A stretch of DNA of 64,000 nucleotides from Toxonevra muliebris (Eukaryota > Arthropoda > Insecta > Diptera > Pallopteridae). The notes under the pieces were generated by a model. That model saw only the letters and a list, made by a program, of their open reading frames with translations. It was not told the origin of the DNA and did no database searches. The DNA lies in assembly GCA_963691655.1 (NCBI GenBank), contig OY829326.1, positions 117,525,388 to 117,589,387 on the forward strand, given 5' to 3'. Made by a program: the position numbers and the translations under genes. Below, piece by piece: positions 47,901 through 59,926 of this stretch (its first letter is position 1; each line of letters starts with the position of its first letter).

Positions 47901-48552
47901 ATATTAATCGAAGCAAAATATAAATGTCAGTATAGAAATGTCTGAGCAAATTTTATATCAATTTTCATTACAATAAACATATTGAGGGTTGCAAACTAAA
48001 CGAACGGAAACGAAAGAAAGTTTTCATTAAGGCTTAGTGATAGAGAAAACTGACTGAGTATGCAGTCGTGATCAGCGAACCTAAATTACTATGAAACTTG
48101 TGGAAAATCTCGCGCACTGTTGCACTGTGTTGCCAAGCTTATGAAATAAAACTTCTACATGTGCTTACCATTGTTGACATTTCATTATCGTGGAAATTTT
48201 TGAAATCATTAACTAGAACTCGACGCATTAATTTGGGATTCAATATGAGTAACTGTGGGCTTCTACAATTGAATATTCCAACAAAATCTTCATCGTTTTT
48301 GTATGCACTGGAAGAAATATAAGTTTCTAAAGATGCACATCACATTTCAATAAAACAATCTCACCGATAAATATCATCGAGATCATTTGCCATATGTTGT
48401 TTTTGCGACAACATATTTGGATAATTACCAAGAAACGGTAACGGTTTCGGAGTCGTAACACCACGTTTCTTCCAATAATCGAAATTCCATTTCAGAAATA
48501 TATAACCCAACGCGATTAAGGTTAAAACAAGCAAAATCGTTATAATAAACAT
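44907..48552 (-). CDS. CYP28-like cytochrome P450, copy 3 (505 aa, 8 exons)
   Basis: The exons are join(44907..45073, 45154..45423, 45602..45725, 45792..46208, 46295..46399, 46807..46914, 48169..48307, 48365..48552). Every exon has the same length as its partner in copy 2, with GT-AG introns throughout. It encodes the membrane anchor (MFIITILLVLTLIALGYIFL), WKKRGV, the I-helix DGFETSA, ESIR, PERF and the heme loop FGGGPRICLG. Exon 3 starts IDDK where copies 1 and 2 have VDDK, and the last residues are DYELRK. It is the closest relative of copy 2 and probably arose by the most recent tandem duplication. Predicted as a microsomal monooxygenase; the substrate cannot be inferred. Intron 2 carries a fold-back element and intron 3 the shared palindrome. 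No disabling mutation was seen. Confidence 0.93.
46430..46750. repeat. Fold-back sequence filling intron 3 of copy 3
   Basis: AGTCCCCAAAAACCAAATTC repeats on the left and TTTTGGGGACTTTGTGG-type repeats on the right, around a central stem (AGTTTACACTA at 46542, TAGTGTAATCT at 46565). With only 407 bases in the intron, the palindrome is nearly all of it. Confidence 0.75.
47087..47270. mobile_element. Fold-back MITE in intron 2 of copy 3
   Basis: GCGCTCAGAGGGAAAGTGAA, continuing GCATAAAATTTACTATAGGAAAGG on the left, is matched inverted by the right arm (reverse complement GCGCTCGGAGGAAAAATGAA, continuing GCATAAAGTTTACTAGAGGAAAGG). The arms are about 45-50 bp with an 80-base centre. Noncoding. 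A GGGTCGTTCCATGTC motif begins just outside. Confidence 0.7.
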
Positions 48553-48959
48553 AATTATTATTGCTCAATGAATGAATGAATACACTTGATTAACTAAGAA
48601 CTACTGTTGTATGTCTAAATTCAACAACTGAATCGAGAAATATTGGTTCGAAATTTATGTACAAATGAATTCCTATAATCGAAAGCTTTTTGGCTATAAA
48701 GCTTCTCCGTTGTGTACTAAAATAAATTGAAAATTGTTAAAAGAATATTTCTAAATTTAAAATGTTTTGAGCTTCAATTTTTCCCGCAGTTTCTTGGAGG
48801 TGTAAAAACTTTTTATTTATTTATTTTTTTTTTTTTTTTTTTACTTTGCTACGGCGTCCGGCGTTGTTTTGATTGCCCCTTTAACTTTTTTTTTTGGGTT
48901 CATATCTACCGACCAAAATGTATAAAATTATAAACGGTAGAGGGCTACCCCGGAAAAAC

Positions 48960-49522
48960 TATTATAAATTTCACATTACTATACTTTGAGTATAATTTTA
49001 TTTACTATTTTATCACTTTAATTTATTAGAGGGTAAGGCAAATAAGCTTTTTCATTCATATTGTAAATATTTTATATTATATTTGTATTGTTTGTTATGT
49101 AAGCTTTTTTATTTATTTTGTTTTGTTTTATTATTTAACATTATTATTATTTAATATGTACATCTAATTGATAAAAGCGCGTTCAGCAATGAATTTTAAA
49201 TGAAATCACATAGAATATCATCAATATTCTTATCATGTAATGTATTTTACTTATTTGTAAAATGATTAACAAAAAATAAAATAAATCGTAAATTTACTTT
49301 AATGAACCTGAAAATTAAACAAAAATTGTTCGCGATTCATATCAGTGAAATCATCCTTTCAATTTTAATTAGAAGGAGGGACTCCTGCTTTCCATACAAC
49401 ATTAACTACTAAAAGAATAGCGCCAATTGCTTTTTATTGAGGAGTATGTTGATTGGCGTCTTGATCTTATCTCGAAAAAAGTTTTGCTTACTTGTAAATT
49501 GTAAACGGAATTTCGATTATAA
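48960..49522. repeat. Further copy of the P450 3' flank
   Basis: Matches 33240-33600 and 43420-43900 (TTTATTAGAGGGTAAGGCAA, TTGATAAAAG, TTCTTATCATGTAATGTATT, CTGCTTTCCATACAACAT). It joins directly to the exon-8 relic at 49524, so it is the 3' flank of a largely lost fourth tandem copy. Confidence 0.7.
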
Positions 49523-49523
49523 A

Positions 49524-49660
49524 GTAATCAAACTAAACGCCACCATCGCATCGTATCCAATTTATTAACGAAACATGTTTACATATGTATTAAATTTAAT
49601 GTGATAGTTCTTTGACGATCTCAACAATGGTAGTAGCATTAACTTGAGTCTGACCAAAAC
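49524..49660 (-). pseudogene. Relic of a P450 last exon (fourth tandem copy)
   Basis: On the minus strand an acceptor-like TTTTGGTCAG precedes codons reading QVNATTIVEIVKEL, which align with QTKAAIVEIVRKF of the functional exon 8. After a decayed stretch come AATTGGATACGATG and GATGGTGGCGTTTAGTTTGATTAC. These correspond to the functional codons for KLDPK and DGGIWLDY, with the conserved Trp now a stop. No upstream exons were found. The adjacent flank supports descent from a lost tandem gene. Confidence 0.75.
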
Positions 49661-49679
49661 AAATACACAAAATGTTGAA

Positions 49680-50370
49680 AGAAAAAGCAAACAACATTTA
49701 AGGCCGAATTAAAATAATTGAGAACATAAAAGTTAACCTATTCAAATACGTAGACAAGTGGTCTTCAATCTTTTTCGGCTACGAATCCCTTTTGGATGGT
49801 ATTTGATTTTGCAGAACCCTTAGAATAAAATCGCAAATAAAAAAAATTTTATGATTTTAAACATATTTAAATTAATTTTAAATTTAATTAAATAGAGTAA
49901 TTTTAAGATTTGCTTACTTATTATTAGTTCCATTAATGAAGATTCAATAAATAAATAGAAAAACAAAAAAAAAAACATTAAATTTGAAAATGAAAATCTT
50001 TGAAAATTTAGCATATTCCCGTGAAGCCCTTAGAAAATCTTCCGGATGCTCAAGATTCCATGGCGCACAGTTTAAAGACAAATGACGTAGACCATTTTCT
50101 GGTTAAAGTCTTTCAGGGATGAATTTTTCAAGATCTTCATAGAATTTATGCGTTATGTAACGTCGATTTTAAACAATCAAATGCAGATGTTATGGATTGG
50201 AATTGAACGCAAACCTGTTGATATCAGAGATTTAGAGAAGTTTGTAAAAACTTACAAATTGGTTTAACCCTTCTTTAACAACCTAGCTGACTTTCAATCT
50301 AGTGAGATCAGCGATTCAGTGAAGTTCGATAAACCAAATAGGGTTTAATGAAGATTAGGGTAACTGTGAG
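49680..50370. other. Intergenic DNA, nothing recognised
   Basis: AT-rich sequence beyond the relic; no P450 exon 1-7 remnant was detected. Confidence 0.4.
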
Positions 50371-50375
50371 AATAG

Positions 50376-50447
50376 GCTGTATGGTATTATAATGGGCCTC
50401 ATTGGCCTAAATATGCCCTGTTATAGGACAGGCACCTAACCTAACTT
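50376..50447 (+). mobile_element. SINE-like 3' fragment ending in CCTAACCTAAC
   Basis: TATGGTATTATAATGGGCCT, then CATTGGCCTAA and ACAGGCACCTAACCTAAC, parallel the last 75 bases of the SINE at 32104-32425 (GTGGTATCACAATGGGCCGT, CAGGCCTAA, CCAACCTAACC). Head and body are missing. Confidence 0.6.
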
Positions 50448-50449
50448 AT

Positions 50450-51630
50450 AATAATTTTTTTTTCAAGATATATGGCAATATGTCGTATGCGTTTATGATT
50501 ACGCTGACGACTTCACGATAAATAGATAGCCGATTACACTATTGATATTCAAACACATTCAGACAATGCTGCCATGACAATACTAACACATACACTCTAA
50601 TAAAACACTTACATTTTTCATTGTCTGAATCAATGCCAAGGATTTTCGACAATGATTTGATGTATGTCGACAATAACTTGACGTTTCGAGCAAAAATATA
50701 CTTATTTTGTAATAAGTTACTTTATTAGTAAAATATAAAAAATAATATGCATATTTTTCCTCATATCAGAAAATAATATCAGCTGCGTTTTATTCGCCAC
50801 TTGATTATAATTATGTATAACTAGCAGCGATAATTTTATGGGAAAATAACAACAAAGCCGCTTAATTTTTTCTTCACTCTTCTGGTTCTCAACTAAAATT
50901 GCTGCAAAAACTGCAAAGCTCATTTTTATCAATTTAAATACTCTAATTAATAAATTTTTGCAAAAAAAGAACACCAATGTTTTTGACAGTCGCTTTTTCA
51001 TATTTAATTCTTTTGTTTTTTTCTTTGACAATTTCTGTTTGTTACCAAATCCACTTGCTCTTAGCTGATCGGATTGAACCCGATTGAAATTGAATGAAGT
51101 CGGATGTCAGAACATTTACAGAACTCCAACGATCGGAATCAATTCCATTTCCGAACAGCAACGGATTTCAGAACATGCCTGCTTAATTTAAAATTATTTT
51201 GTTGAGATAGAATGAATTATCTTTCAGATTTTACTTAACTTTTGTTTAATGAAATTGAAAATGTAAAATATAATTAATGAAATTTAACCAAACTTTTTAT
51301 TTACCTGTTTGAATGTAGTTAAATTTTGTTTTTCCTTAGTGTCCCATTTTGAGTGTGAGTAGCTGTATTTTTTTTTTTTTATCAAAAAGGTTAACTCAAA
51401 TTTTATATGTTCACATTTGCTCCATAGTGTACATATAATCTGGAACCGGTATTAATAATTGCGGCGCACGAGATGTTAACACGCCAGCATGCTTTTCATC
51501 TCGCATTATATTTTCTAAATAAATGTTAACAAGTACTGTATAAATATTGATTCAGCCTTGAACTTAAACTAATTTTGATTATGTGACTGCAATTGAAAAT
51601 ATTTATGATAGGATAAAAATAGTAGGCCAA
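50450..51630. other. Intergenic DNA, nothing recognised
   Basis: A 104-codon minus frame at 50717-51031 is Lys/Phe/Leu-rich, with no motif, and is considered accidental. No RNA gene or element end was identified. Confidence 0.45.
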
Positions 51631-51639
51631 AAAAGTTAA

Positions 51640-52070
51640 GTTTCAAGTAGAAAGTCTAGGTGTGATTATTTTTAAATTTAGCTACGTAATGCTGACTTTC
51701 TGTTTTTCACATATGCAAACATTTTAACTAAGAATTATTCCATATGTTTATGGCTATTTAAATGCTGTACATAAAAAAGCAAAGTTATCATGACTTGCTT
51801 TTATATTTATTTTAGAAGAGTCATGCTGAAATGTCAAATATACATAATTATGGATTCTTTATCAGCGGAAACCCGTATAAATTGTATATAATATAGATGG
51901 AATATTAAAGTCCAAAATGATTAAGCAATTAAGTTTATCCACTGAAATTTAATTAAAAATAGAATCGCGAGCATGACTTGCTCTTTATAAAATTTTATGT
52001 ATGTAAATTTTAGTTCTTCAAAATCACCGTGATGTGTCAAATTTTGTAAATAACACTAGGTTACAAGTAA
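51640..52070. repeat. Noncoding direct duplication, first copy
   Basis: Shares ordered landmarks with 52540-52910: TAATGCTGACTTTCTGTTTTT versus TAATCATGACTTTTTGTTTTT, then TCATGACTTGCTT, TTTTAGAAGAGTCATGCTGA, TTATCAGC..., and CACCGTGATGTGTCAAATTT. Gaps and substitutions show it is old. Confidence 0.7.
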
Positions 52071-52539
52071 TTATTTTTTTTGTGGGCTATTTTCCTATGT
52101 AAAATTGGTCGCCTAATTGTGCCAAAATTATTTATCCAATCGAATCAAAAACGTAAGGAAATTTTAATATCTATAATTTCATATACTGTTTGATCAAATC
52201 GAGCTCTTAGTTTCCAAGATATTAGTAATTATTTGGACAAACCTTTTTTGCTCCGATTAACAAAGTTCAACTGGCGATATCTCCAAAACCACTCCATAGT
52301 TGGAGTTGATTTTCGGGCTCAGCGACCAATTTTACATACGATAGTGGTGTTCATTGGTAAGTTTGGCTGTAAACTAGTGTAATCAGAAGAAAAAGATCTG
52401 GGTGTATCAACGATCAAAGATAATTTCCTTAAGCCTTTCCTTTATCTGCAATATATAAGAGAATTATACTCTGAACAAATGTTACGGTTACTGAAACATA
52501 TTTTCTGATACCATCTCTCAGTGGAGAAGTGAGTCTGGT

Positions 52540-52910
52540 ATAAAGGTTAAGTTCTAAGCGCAAGTTTTAGGTAACAATCCTTCTAAAATTGGCAATGTAA
52601 TCATGACTTTTTGTTTTTTTTTTCAAGTATACTTTATCTTAGTGTTATTCCAGGTGTGTAAAACTAGACTAAATGCTTTACATAAAAAATGCACAACAAT
52701 CATGACTTGCTTAAAGTTGTTTTAGAAGAGTAATGCTGAAATGACAAATATTATTTATTATGATTTTATCAGCATTTGCTCGTATTATTTATATATAGTA
52801 CGCCATTTAAAAATAAAAATGACAAAGTTTATAAAGTGTTTTATATATAAGTTGTATTTTTATTTAAAATCACCATGAAGTGGTGAATTTTGTAAATAAT
52901 CAGAAGGAAC
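52540..52910. repeat. Noncoding direct duplication, second copy
   Basis: Partner of 51640-52070, about 0.9 kb away in the same orientation, with TCATGACTTGCTTAAAG, TTTTAGAAGAGTAATGCTGA and CACCATGAAGTGGTGAATTT. Neither copy has an open frame of note. Confidence 0.7.
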
Positions 52911-53289
52911 AGATCTACTACGTCAGCGGTCGAAGAAAATGCCATTTCATATTAACCTTTAAATGCTCATAGTATTTTTAAAGATACAACCAACATTCAA
53001 ACTTTGCTTCTAATTTTTTTTTTTTTTAACAATCATTTTTATGAATTTTTTCTTTGAAATTAATAAAATTGAAAAGTGAGAAAAATAATTTTTCCAAATT
53101 TAAATAAAATTGTCGTTTTATTGAATATTTCAAGATCTATTTTCTCAAAAACCTGATGTACTAGAAATATTTAGCTATTATACTTGGATTTAGTGACCAA
53201 AAACTCTACTAGGAATGATATATTTGGTCCATGTTGTTTATACGAATGTGTGTTGAGTACACATTGTCGCTTTAGATAAAAACTTTAGA

Positions 53290-53690
53290 TAATATCATTG
53301 CACTTATGGGCAGGAGCTGCACGAACCCAACTGAGCTCCTGAGCCATTTTCAACATAGAGCAGTAAAGGAGACAGTAGTCCAGCTCCATTCAATCCTATG
53401 AACTTCGTTGAAACATGGCCTGCGCGAGTCTATTCTACCGCTATTTTCATGGTAGATGTTTTGCGGAAATGCGCGATTTGATGCCTTCAGTTCGTGTGTT
53501 CTCTAGAGGTACACGAACCGAAAGTGGAACTCACACATTCCTCGGGAACATGGTCCTCCAATGCACCACGCACTGCAGAGAAAATTTATTCCTCTGTCGT
53601 ACAGCTCGATTTTGGAACAAATATTTTCCCTGATTGTTATAACCAGGGGGCGGAAAAAAGGCAAAATAAAATTTTTAATTTATAGTTAGC
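53290..53690 (+). mobile_element. 3' terminal fragment of a non-LTR ORF2
   Basis: Translated pieces in shifting frames (LFYRYFHGRC, MRDLMPSVRVFSRGTRT, then CRTARFWNKYFP with DCYNQGAEKRQNKI) match the C-terminal end seen in several insect LINEs. There, YRYYHGRCS..E..D..P precedes a (R/T)ARLWN.LP and FP..YN motif. The frames are broken and no RT domain remains. Confidence 0.65.
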
Positions 53691-53699
53691 CTTGATTTT

Positions 53700-56050
53700 G
53701 TAATTGCAAATTCCAGATTTTCATATTTCTGAAGAAAAAGATAGAAATAAAAAAAAACATTTGAAACATTGTTGAATATTATAGATTATAAATTTTATTT
53801 TGCTTTTTTTCGGTTCCCTTGTTATAACTTCTCCAAATTTAAAACAAAAGTTCACAGATATCTTTTCATTGTCCTACTAACCTATCATTCTTTCCCAATC
53901 AATACAATGCTTTGCAATTATAGGGGCAATATCCCTGTATATTGACTATATCATTAAAAAAAATCTTAAAAAATTATTTTTTCACAAGACTCAGATAGAC
54001 TTTCGTTCTTATTTCATCTTTTTACACTTCATATATTTTTTTCATTAAAATCGGCGTCCTGGGGCATTTTAAGGGTTAAAGATTTTTACACTAAGTTTTG
54101 GATAGTGAAATTCACTTCCGACAAGTTATGATTTATTATTGAAGAAGGCATAAAGGCTTAGTTAGTCAAAATAAGGATCGTAATAATGGCTTTATTTTTT
54201 TTTTTTAATGAGAAATATAAATGGTTTATCTACAAAGAAGTACACAGCATATATGAAAGAACTGTTAAAGAATGCAATCTTTTTGAGCTACAAACACTGA
54301 AGTCATTGCGAATGAGCTTAGTTTTCTGACTACAGTCTTTCAGAGCATTTGAGACTTATGATTTCAAAAATGAGACCACGAAGTTAACCCTTATCCTATG
54401 CTCATGGGTCAAAAATGTTCAAACTATTTTCATTTCAAAATATCTTGGCCTATACTTAACCCATTTTGGCCTGTTGGTCGATTAAAAGATCAGTCCGGTT
54501 TTATTATTTTCCTGGAGAACCTTTTTTTCTTTGTACATAACACATTTTTCGACATTTATAAAAAAAAAAAAAAAAAAATTTCCTCCCCCTCTAAAAGGTA
54601 TTTCAAACACCTAAACGTCATCAAACAGAAAAATAACCAAGATATCTTAGAGTTTATTATGGTAACATGTTTAGAAATGGTCAAACAAATTTGACACCCG
54701 AAACGGAGTTAGCTACAGTACTCTGCAACACTTTCACTATTCAATAAGCATACGCTGATCCCGATCACTTATGATCGGGATTTGATTCTGTATATAAATC
54801 AAATCAAAGTTATATTCAAAATTTGCTGGCCAATTAATCAAGCATTGGTCTAATACATACAATAATTTTGGAAAGCTTCGTGAAGTTATTAAGACTAGGT
54901 CTTATTTTCATTCCAATCACAATATTTAAGCGCTCCATCATTGTAGAAAATTCCAACCAGCGATCAATCATCCATTAGTTGTCCTATACGACCAATAATT
55001 TTGCTGAACACACTAATATAAAAAAAATTTCATTCAGTGATTTCGACAAAAATGTCGAGAGAATCGCAAAGTTTTTTGAATTTGAATTAAAATTGTGGGA
55101 AAAAGCCTTTTTTGCTTATTTCGAAAAATCGACGAATCCTTGACATTTTAGTCAAAAACACTATTAGAATATAATTTTTTTGTGTTAGTTGTCAGATTCA
55201 AATTGGTCGTAATAATAGCTACAACTTTGCTGAAGGCAGTAATGTGGTATTCAAAACGGTTTTGGAACTATAAGATCTACGAGCCCAACTGAAACCAGCA
55301 AAAATTCAAAGTCGAATTTTTCCTAAACTAGAACCAATCCAGCCAAAGGGCCGATGGATCTGAACTCAGAATAGCCATACGAAAGTCAGTCCTTATGTGG
55401 GCACATAGGGACATGTTTGTCTCTATTTTCGATTAGCACAGTATAATTATTTTTGATTTATAAAATGAAACCTCTGAAAATAACTCTGAATTTTGACAGC
55501 CTCAATTTGAAGAATTCTTCTCAAGTTGACATCCCTACAGCTGATGCTCTCATATGCACTATAAAAGTAGCAAGGGCGCTCTTTTTCATGTATATTTACT
55601 TACTCCCCCCATTATTGATGAGTAATCTTTTTTTTTGGGATACACGTGAATTTTTTTTTCTGTATCACAAGATATGTTTTCTAAATTGAAAGCTGATCCA
55701 CTTTAGGTAAAGGTAATATAAATGTGTAAATTGGGCTAGTTTTGGTCACAAAATTTTAAAGAAATATTCGTTTTTTCATATAATCTTGTCATTCTGTTTC
55801 ACAACTGTGCACGCTTGTGGCGGTTAAAAGGGGGAAAATATCGGGGATTTCTTCCCTCCCCACGCCTCTCCCCCAAAAGATTTCCAAATAGTAATAACTG
55901 ATATAAAAATTCTGCATATGCATGGTGTAAAAAAGTCCACAAAACAACAACGACAATGTGTACACACCACAATACCAACTCCACAAACCGGAGATGTTTG
56001 ACAAACATATCGTCAGCTGCATAAAAGAAGATGTGTTTCCGGACTGTTAG
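53700..56050. other. Intergenic DNA without recognised genes
   Basis: AT-rich, with homopolymer runs (for example A-run at 54560-54578). Several short frames have no features. A C-rich CCCTCCCCACGCCTCTCCCCC stretch lies near 55850. Confidence 0.45.
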
Positions 56051-56059
56051 AAGTGACAA

Positions 56060-57165
56060 AAACTGGTACTGTTACTAAAACCAGGAAAGCTGTGAGACCA
56101 ACCATCATCATACCGTCCTTTGTGTATGTTGCGACAAATCGGTTTCAGAGAAGCGCTGTCCACCGTCGACGATATACATGCTGAAGCCATCAGTGGCGAA
56201 CGGTGGGAAAATGAAGAAAAGAAGTACTGCGCAATGGAGACCCTAGACGTGAAAAACGTATTCAACTCTGCGAACTGGCCTCAGATAATGAGCGCACTAC
56301 CGTGGTTCGAAGTATCGGAGTACCTACTGAAAATAATTGCCGACTATTTCAAAAACAGAGTACTCCAGAGTCGATACTGACGATGGCGAAGAGGAATACA
56401 GGGTCACCGGTGGCTCAGTGCTCGGCCCAACACTATGCGAGTGTAAGAGAATGGCGCAAAACTGGAACTGGCTAATCAGAAACGTGCTGCTGCGCACAAG
56501 GAAAGTGCGCGAAGAAATAACTTTCACAGTCGGAAATCACCAGGTCACCTCGCAGCCACACATTAAATACCTAGGAGTACTTATAGACTCTAGGAACACC
56601 TGCTAGCCATCAGTAATAAAGCAGACAGAATAAACGGAGCATTAACACGTATGTTGCGGAATATCGGTGGGCCACGAGAAGGAAAGCGGCAACTGTTGTC
56701 AAGAGTAACCAATTCGGTGATGCTATATGCAGCATCCATATGGTTGGACGCGGAGAAGGCGCACCTAAAATGCATTCTCGCAACGCACAGGCTTAGTGCC
56801 ATATCGTACGGTTTCAGACGATGCTATATGCGTTATTACCAGCAAAGTCCCAATTGACCTGCTGGCATGCGAAATGAAGGCTCTTTACAGCCCTACGGGC
56901 GAAAGGCCATCAAATGCATAAAAAAGAGAAGAGAAGCATCGCACTATAATAGAGTGACAAAGAAAATGGAAGCAATCTAAAAAGGGGCGCTGTACCTTTA
57001 ACCTAATCCCGGACATAGCAACGTGGTCCCAGCGCAATCACGGAGAAGTGGACTTTAACATTACGCAGTTTCTCAGCGAACATGGATGCTTCAAGCAGTA
57101 TCTACACCGCTTCAAACTTGAAGTAGACCCGTATTGTTCGAGCTACCCAGAGAACGCTTAATACG
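56060..57165 (+). mobile_element. Decayed R1-like reverse transcriptase gene
   Basis: Plus-strand fragments in order are: YRP-like PSSYRPLCMLRQ and FREALSTVDDIHAEA; the palm motif LDVKNVFNSANW with YLLKIIADYFKNRVLQ; VTGGSVLGPTLC; and, after loss of the YxDD region, ITFTVGNHQVTSQPHIKYLG. Next come MLRNIGGPREGKRQLLSRV, then SVMLYAASIWLDAE, and near 57075 FLSEHGCFKQYLHRF. This order matches the RT and C-terminal domains of the R1 clade. The PQG and YxDD segments are deleted and frames are broken, so it is dead. Confidence 0.85.
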
Positions 57166-57186
57166 CATCACCGCAAATACAGTAGG

Positions 57187-57215
57187 CGTTATAGTAGTAT
57201 AGCACTACTATAACG
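57187..57215. repeat. Perfect 12-bp hairpin
   Basis: CGTTATAGTAGT and ACTACTATAACG are separated by five bases. It lies just past the R1-like remnant; no adjacent T-run or gene makes it a recognisable signal. Confidence 0.6.
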
Positions 57216-57219
57216 GAAA

Positions 57220-59240
57220 GTGCAGCTTAACGCTAATTCTCTTCCGCGAAGTAATACCTAGAGGTAGACCCGCGGGGAGAGTGAGAGAGAAGTAGGTGGT
57301 TTCAGTCGGTAGGAACCCGACATAATCGTAGAACAGGATTTCTACGGTATCTATGAAAGATTTCCACCTGCCAACGTACGAAAAAAAAACTACCAACTCC
57401 GCTGGTCTTTTAATTTACATCCCTCATCTAGCTGAAGTGCACATCGCTACTCTACTGGAATACTTCAGAATTTTTTAAAATAGTGATGTAACGCATGCCA
57501 GTTTAGCGGATGCGAATATAAATGTTAAAGACTGACATTCGCGAATGCGAATGTGGAATTTCATAATATTCATAATAATATTTATTGGAGTTTCATAAAA
57601 TTTCCAAATTCTTTAAGAAAATATTTTGATCAACTTAGAATATAAGTGGAAGTAAATTATATATATAAAAAAAAGTAGTTTAGCTGTTTTTTTCAGATTT
57701 TTTTGACAAAACCCAAACACAGTTGCATAAAAAACTGATCAGTTAATTTTCAAAAAATAGCGAACGCGACTCATAAAAATTCGATTTATAAAGAAATATA
57801 TTTTTCAACGCTCGATCTCATGGTGGTTTCCACGAAGAAATGAAGCCATGGTGTCCAAAGTTTAGGTAGAGACTAGTATCGAAAGCAGGTCGGTAAGAAT
57901 CTCACTTGATGGAGTCCCGAAGTTTTCAGTTATGCACCTGCTCAAAACCTCTTAGCTTTTTGGGAGTTTGGGAGAAAAAAGCATTTTATGAAGGACACTC
58001 AACAATGACACCATCAAAAGCTCCGCTAGATTTACAACGTAAGGCAAATTGTTTATAAAAAAAAATATTCATGCTTAGTACTGTTTAATAAATCAAACGA
58101 GAAAGTGATATTAATTTAATAAGCGGTATTTTATTTACAAAGTTGATTGATAAACGGTAAATAAACGCAATAATTGTAAAACTACAGAGAGACAATTACG
58201 TTTATTTTATAACATAGCAATTCAACAGAAAACAACTATCTAAAAAAGCAATTATCTATTAAGTGCGAAAAATGTTTACATCAATACACAATGGTGCAAT
58301 TTTATTGTTTTGTAAATTTTCTGATTGTATATAAATGTAAACTCAATGTGACAAAAGAACTCAAACTTATATTCAAAAGTAAAATATCTCCCTAAAGAAG
58401 CTGAAAATATATTAGCGAAATGCTGGAGGAAAAAGTGAAAAAGAATTTGCATTTTCAATTAACATTCAAAAAGCCAAAAGTGAAAACTAAAAATAAATAA
58501 AATTTATCTGAATTTGATCATTTAAAACAACGAAAAAATAATAGAAACAAGAATATTCCCTTCCATAAGAAAAAAATGAAACCACGAACTCGTAACTTTC
58601 CCGCTGGATTCTGCATATCTCATATAGAGCAAAATGCAACCAGCTTTAGTTTTTCATTGCATAATCTTAGGCACAAAAAAGAATTCAAATTTTCTTTGCG
58701 CTTTTCATTCATTTGTAAACTCATATAGCTGCCTAAAAATATGCAATGGAAAGTTTAAAAATATCAATAATTTAAAAAAACCTGAACTTTCTCCTCAACT
58801 TTGATATATTGACTCAATGACAATAATGATTATTATGATTAACAATTCAAAATTACCAATAAAACTACTTAAACGCCAATTACTTGCAAGTACGAGTGCA
58901 AAGCTTTAAATTTATGTATCAGCGGTTAGAACGAGTAAATTTAGAATTAATAATTTAACATACTAACCTCTGACCTAATATGATTTTTATTTTGTTAACT
59001 AGTGTTTACGTCATACTATTTTATCAAAATGTAGATATGTAGCTAATTTTTAATAATGAATATATAATGTTTGTATCCACAAAATCTAATAATTTCATGC
59101 ATGATAATAAATTTCGTGATTTAAATTGAAATCATTTAATTCAGTTCGTGCGCGGAAAGCAATTCAGACACTTGCTCTGTTGCATTTCAGTTATTTCATC
59201 TCAACAAGCAGCACACATAACATAGAAAACAAAAAGCACA
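57220..59240. other. Region upstream of the plus-strand P450
   Basis: AT-rich. The last 100 bases before 59242 are probably promoter and 5' UTR; no TATA box is evident, though CATTTCAGTTATTTC near 59184 could include an initiator. No other gene was found. Confidence 0.4.
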
Positions 59241-59241
59241 A

Positions 59242-59926
59242 ATGTTCTCGTTAGTTACGTTCGCATTATTGGCTTTAATTCCTATATTTATTTATACATT
59301 TTTAATATGGAATTTCGATTATTGGCGGAAGCGTGGCGTAAAGAGTCCAAAACCAAAACCTCTTCTGGGTACATTTCCCAGTTTAATAACACAAAAGCAA
59401 CATTTCGGCGATGATATCAATGATATATACAAGTGAGTATAATATATACATACATACATGTTAAAAAATGAATATTAAATAATTGGGCATTAATAAATCT
59501 CTACAGACAGTATAAGCGCAGTGATAAATTTGTCGGTGTCTTTCTAATGCGTACACCACAATTGATGATTCTGGATCCCACATTGGCACATGATATTTAT
59601 GTAACAGCTTTCAAACATTTTCAAGACAATGATATTGGCAAATTGGTAATAAATATGAATATGTACACGTAGTGCAAACATTTTAAATCAATTTATGTAA
59701 TATGTGCTTTAAGGTTGACCCCAAAAAAGATCCGCTGATCGCTAATAATCCATTCATACTCACTGGACCAGATTGGGCAACACAACGTGCTCTTGTATCC
59801 CCTGGCTTGACAAGTAGTCGCATTAAGCTGGCATATTCTGTGATTCAAGGTGTTTGCCAAAGTTTGTGTAATTATATTGAAAGTGAAAGTGAATCAGCAC
59901 CGAAGCATGGAATAAACGGCAAGGAC
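59242..59926 (+). CDS. CYP28-like cytochrome P450, copy 4, first three exons
   Basis: The exons are join(59242..59432, 59507..59645, 59714..59926), a partial gene continuing beyond the window. It starts MFSLVTFALLALIPIFIYTF, a membrane anchor, then WNFDYWRKRGVKSPKPKP. Exon 1 ends in a phase-2 codon with donor GTGAGT, as in copies 1-3. Exon 2 is again 139 bases. Exon 3 (213 bases) equals exons 3 plus 4 of the others (108+105), so intron 3 is absent here; it covers VDPKKDPLIANNPF, LVSPGLTSSR and HGINGKD and ends at a GTTAGT donor. The I-helix, ESIR and heme exons do not occur before 64000, implying an intron of over 4 kb or a truncated gene. Transcription is opposite to copies 1-3. Confidence 0.85.

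Noticed and set aside
50717..51031. 104-codon minus-strand frame
   Set aside because: Lys/Phe-rich composition typical of random AT-rich DNA and no recognisable motif; not a P450 remnant.
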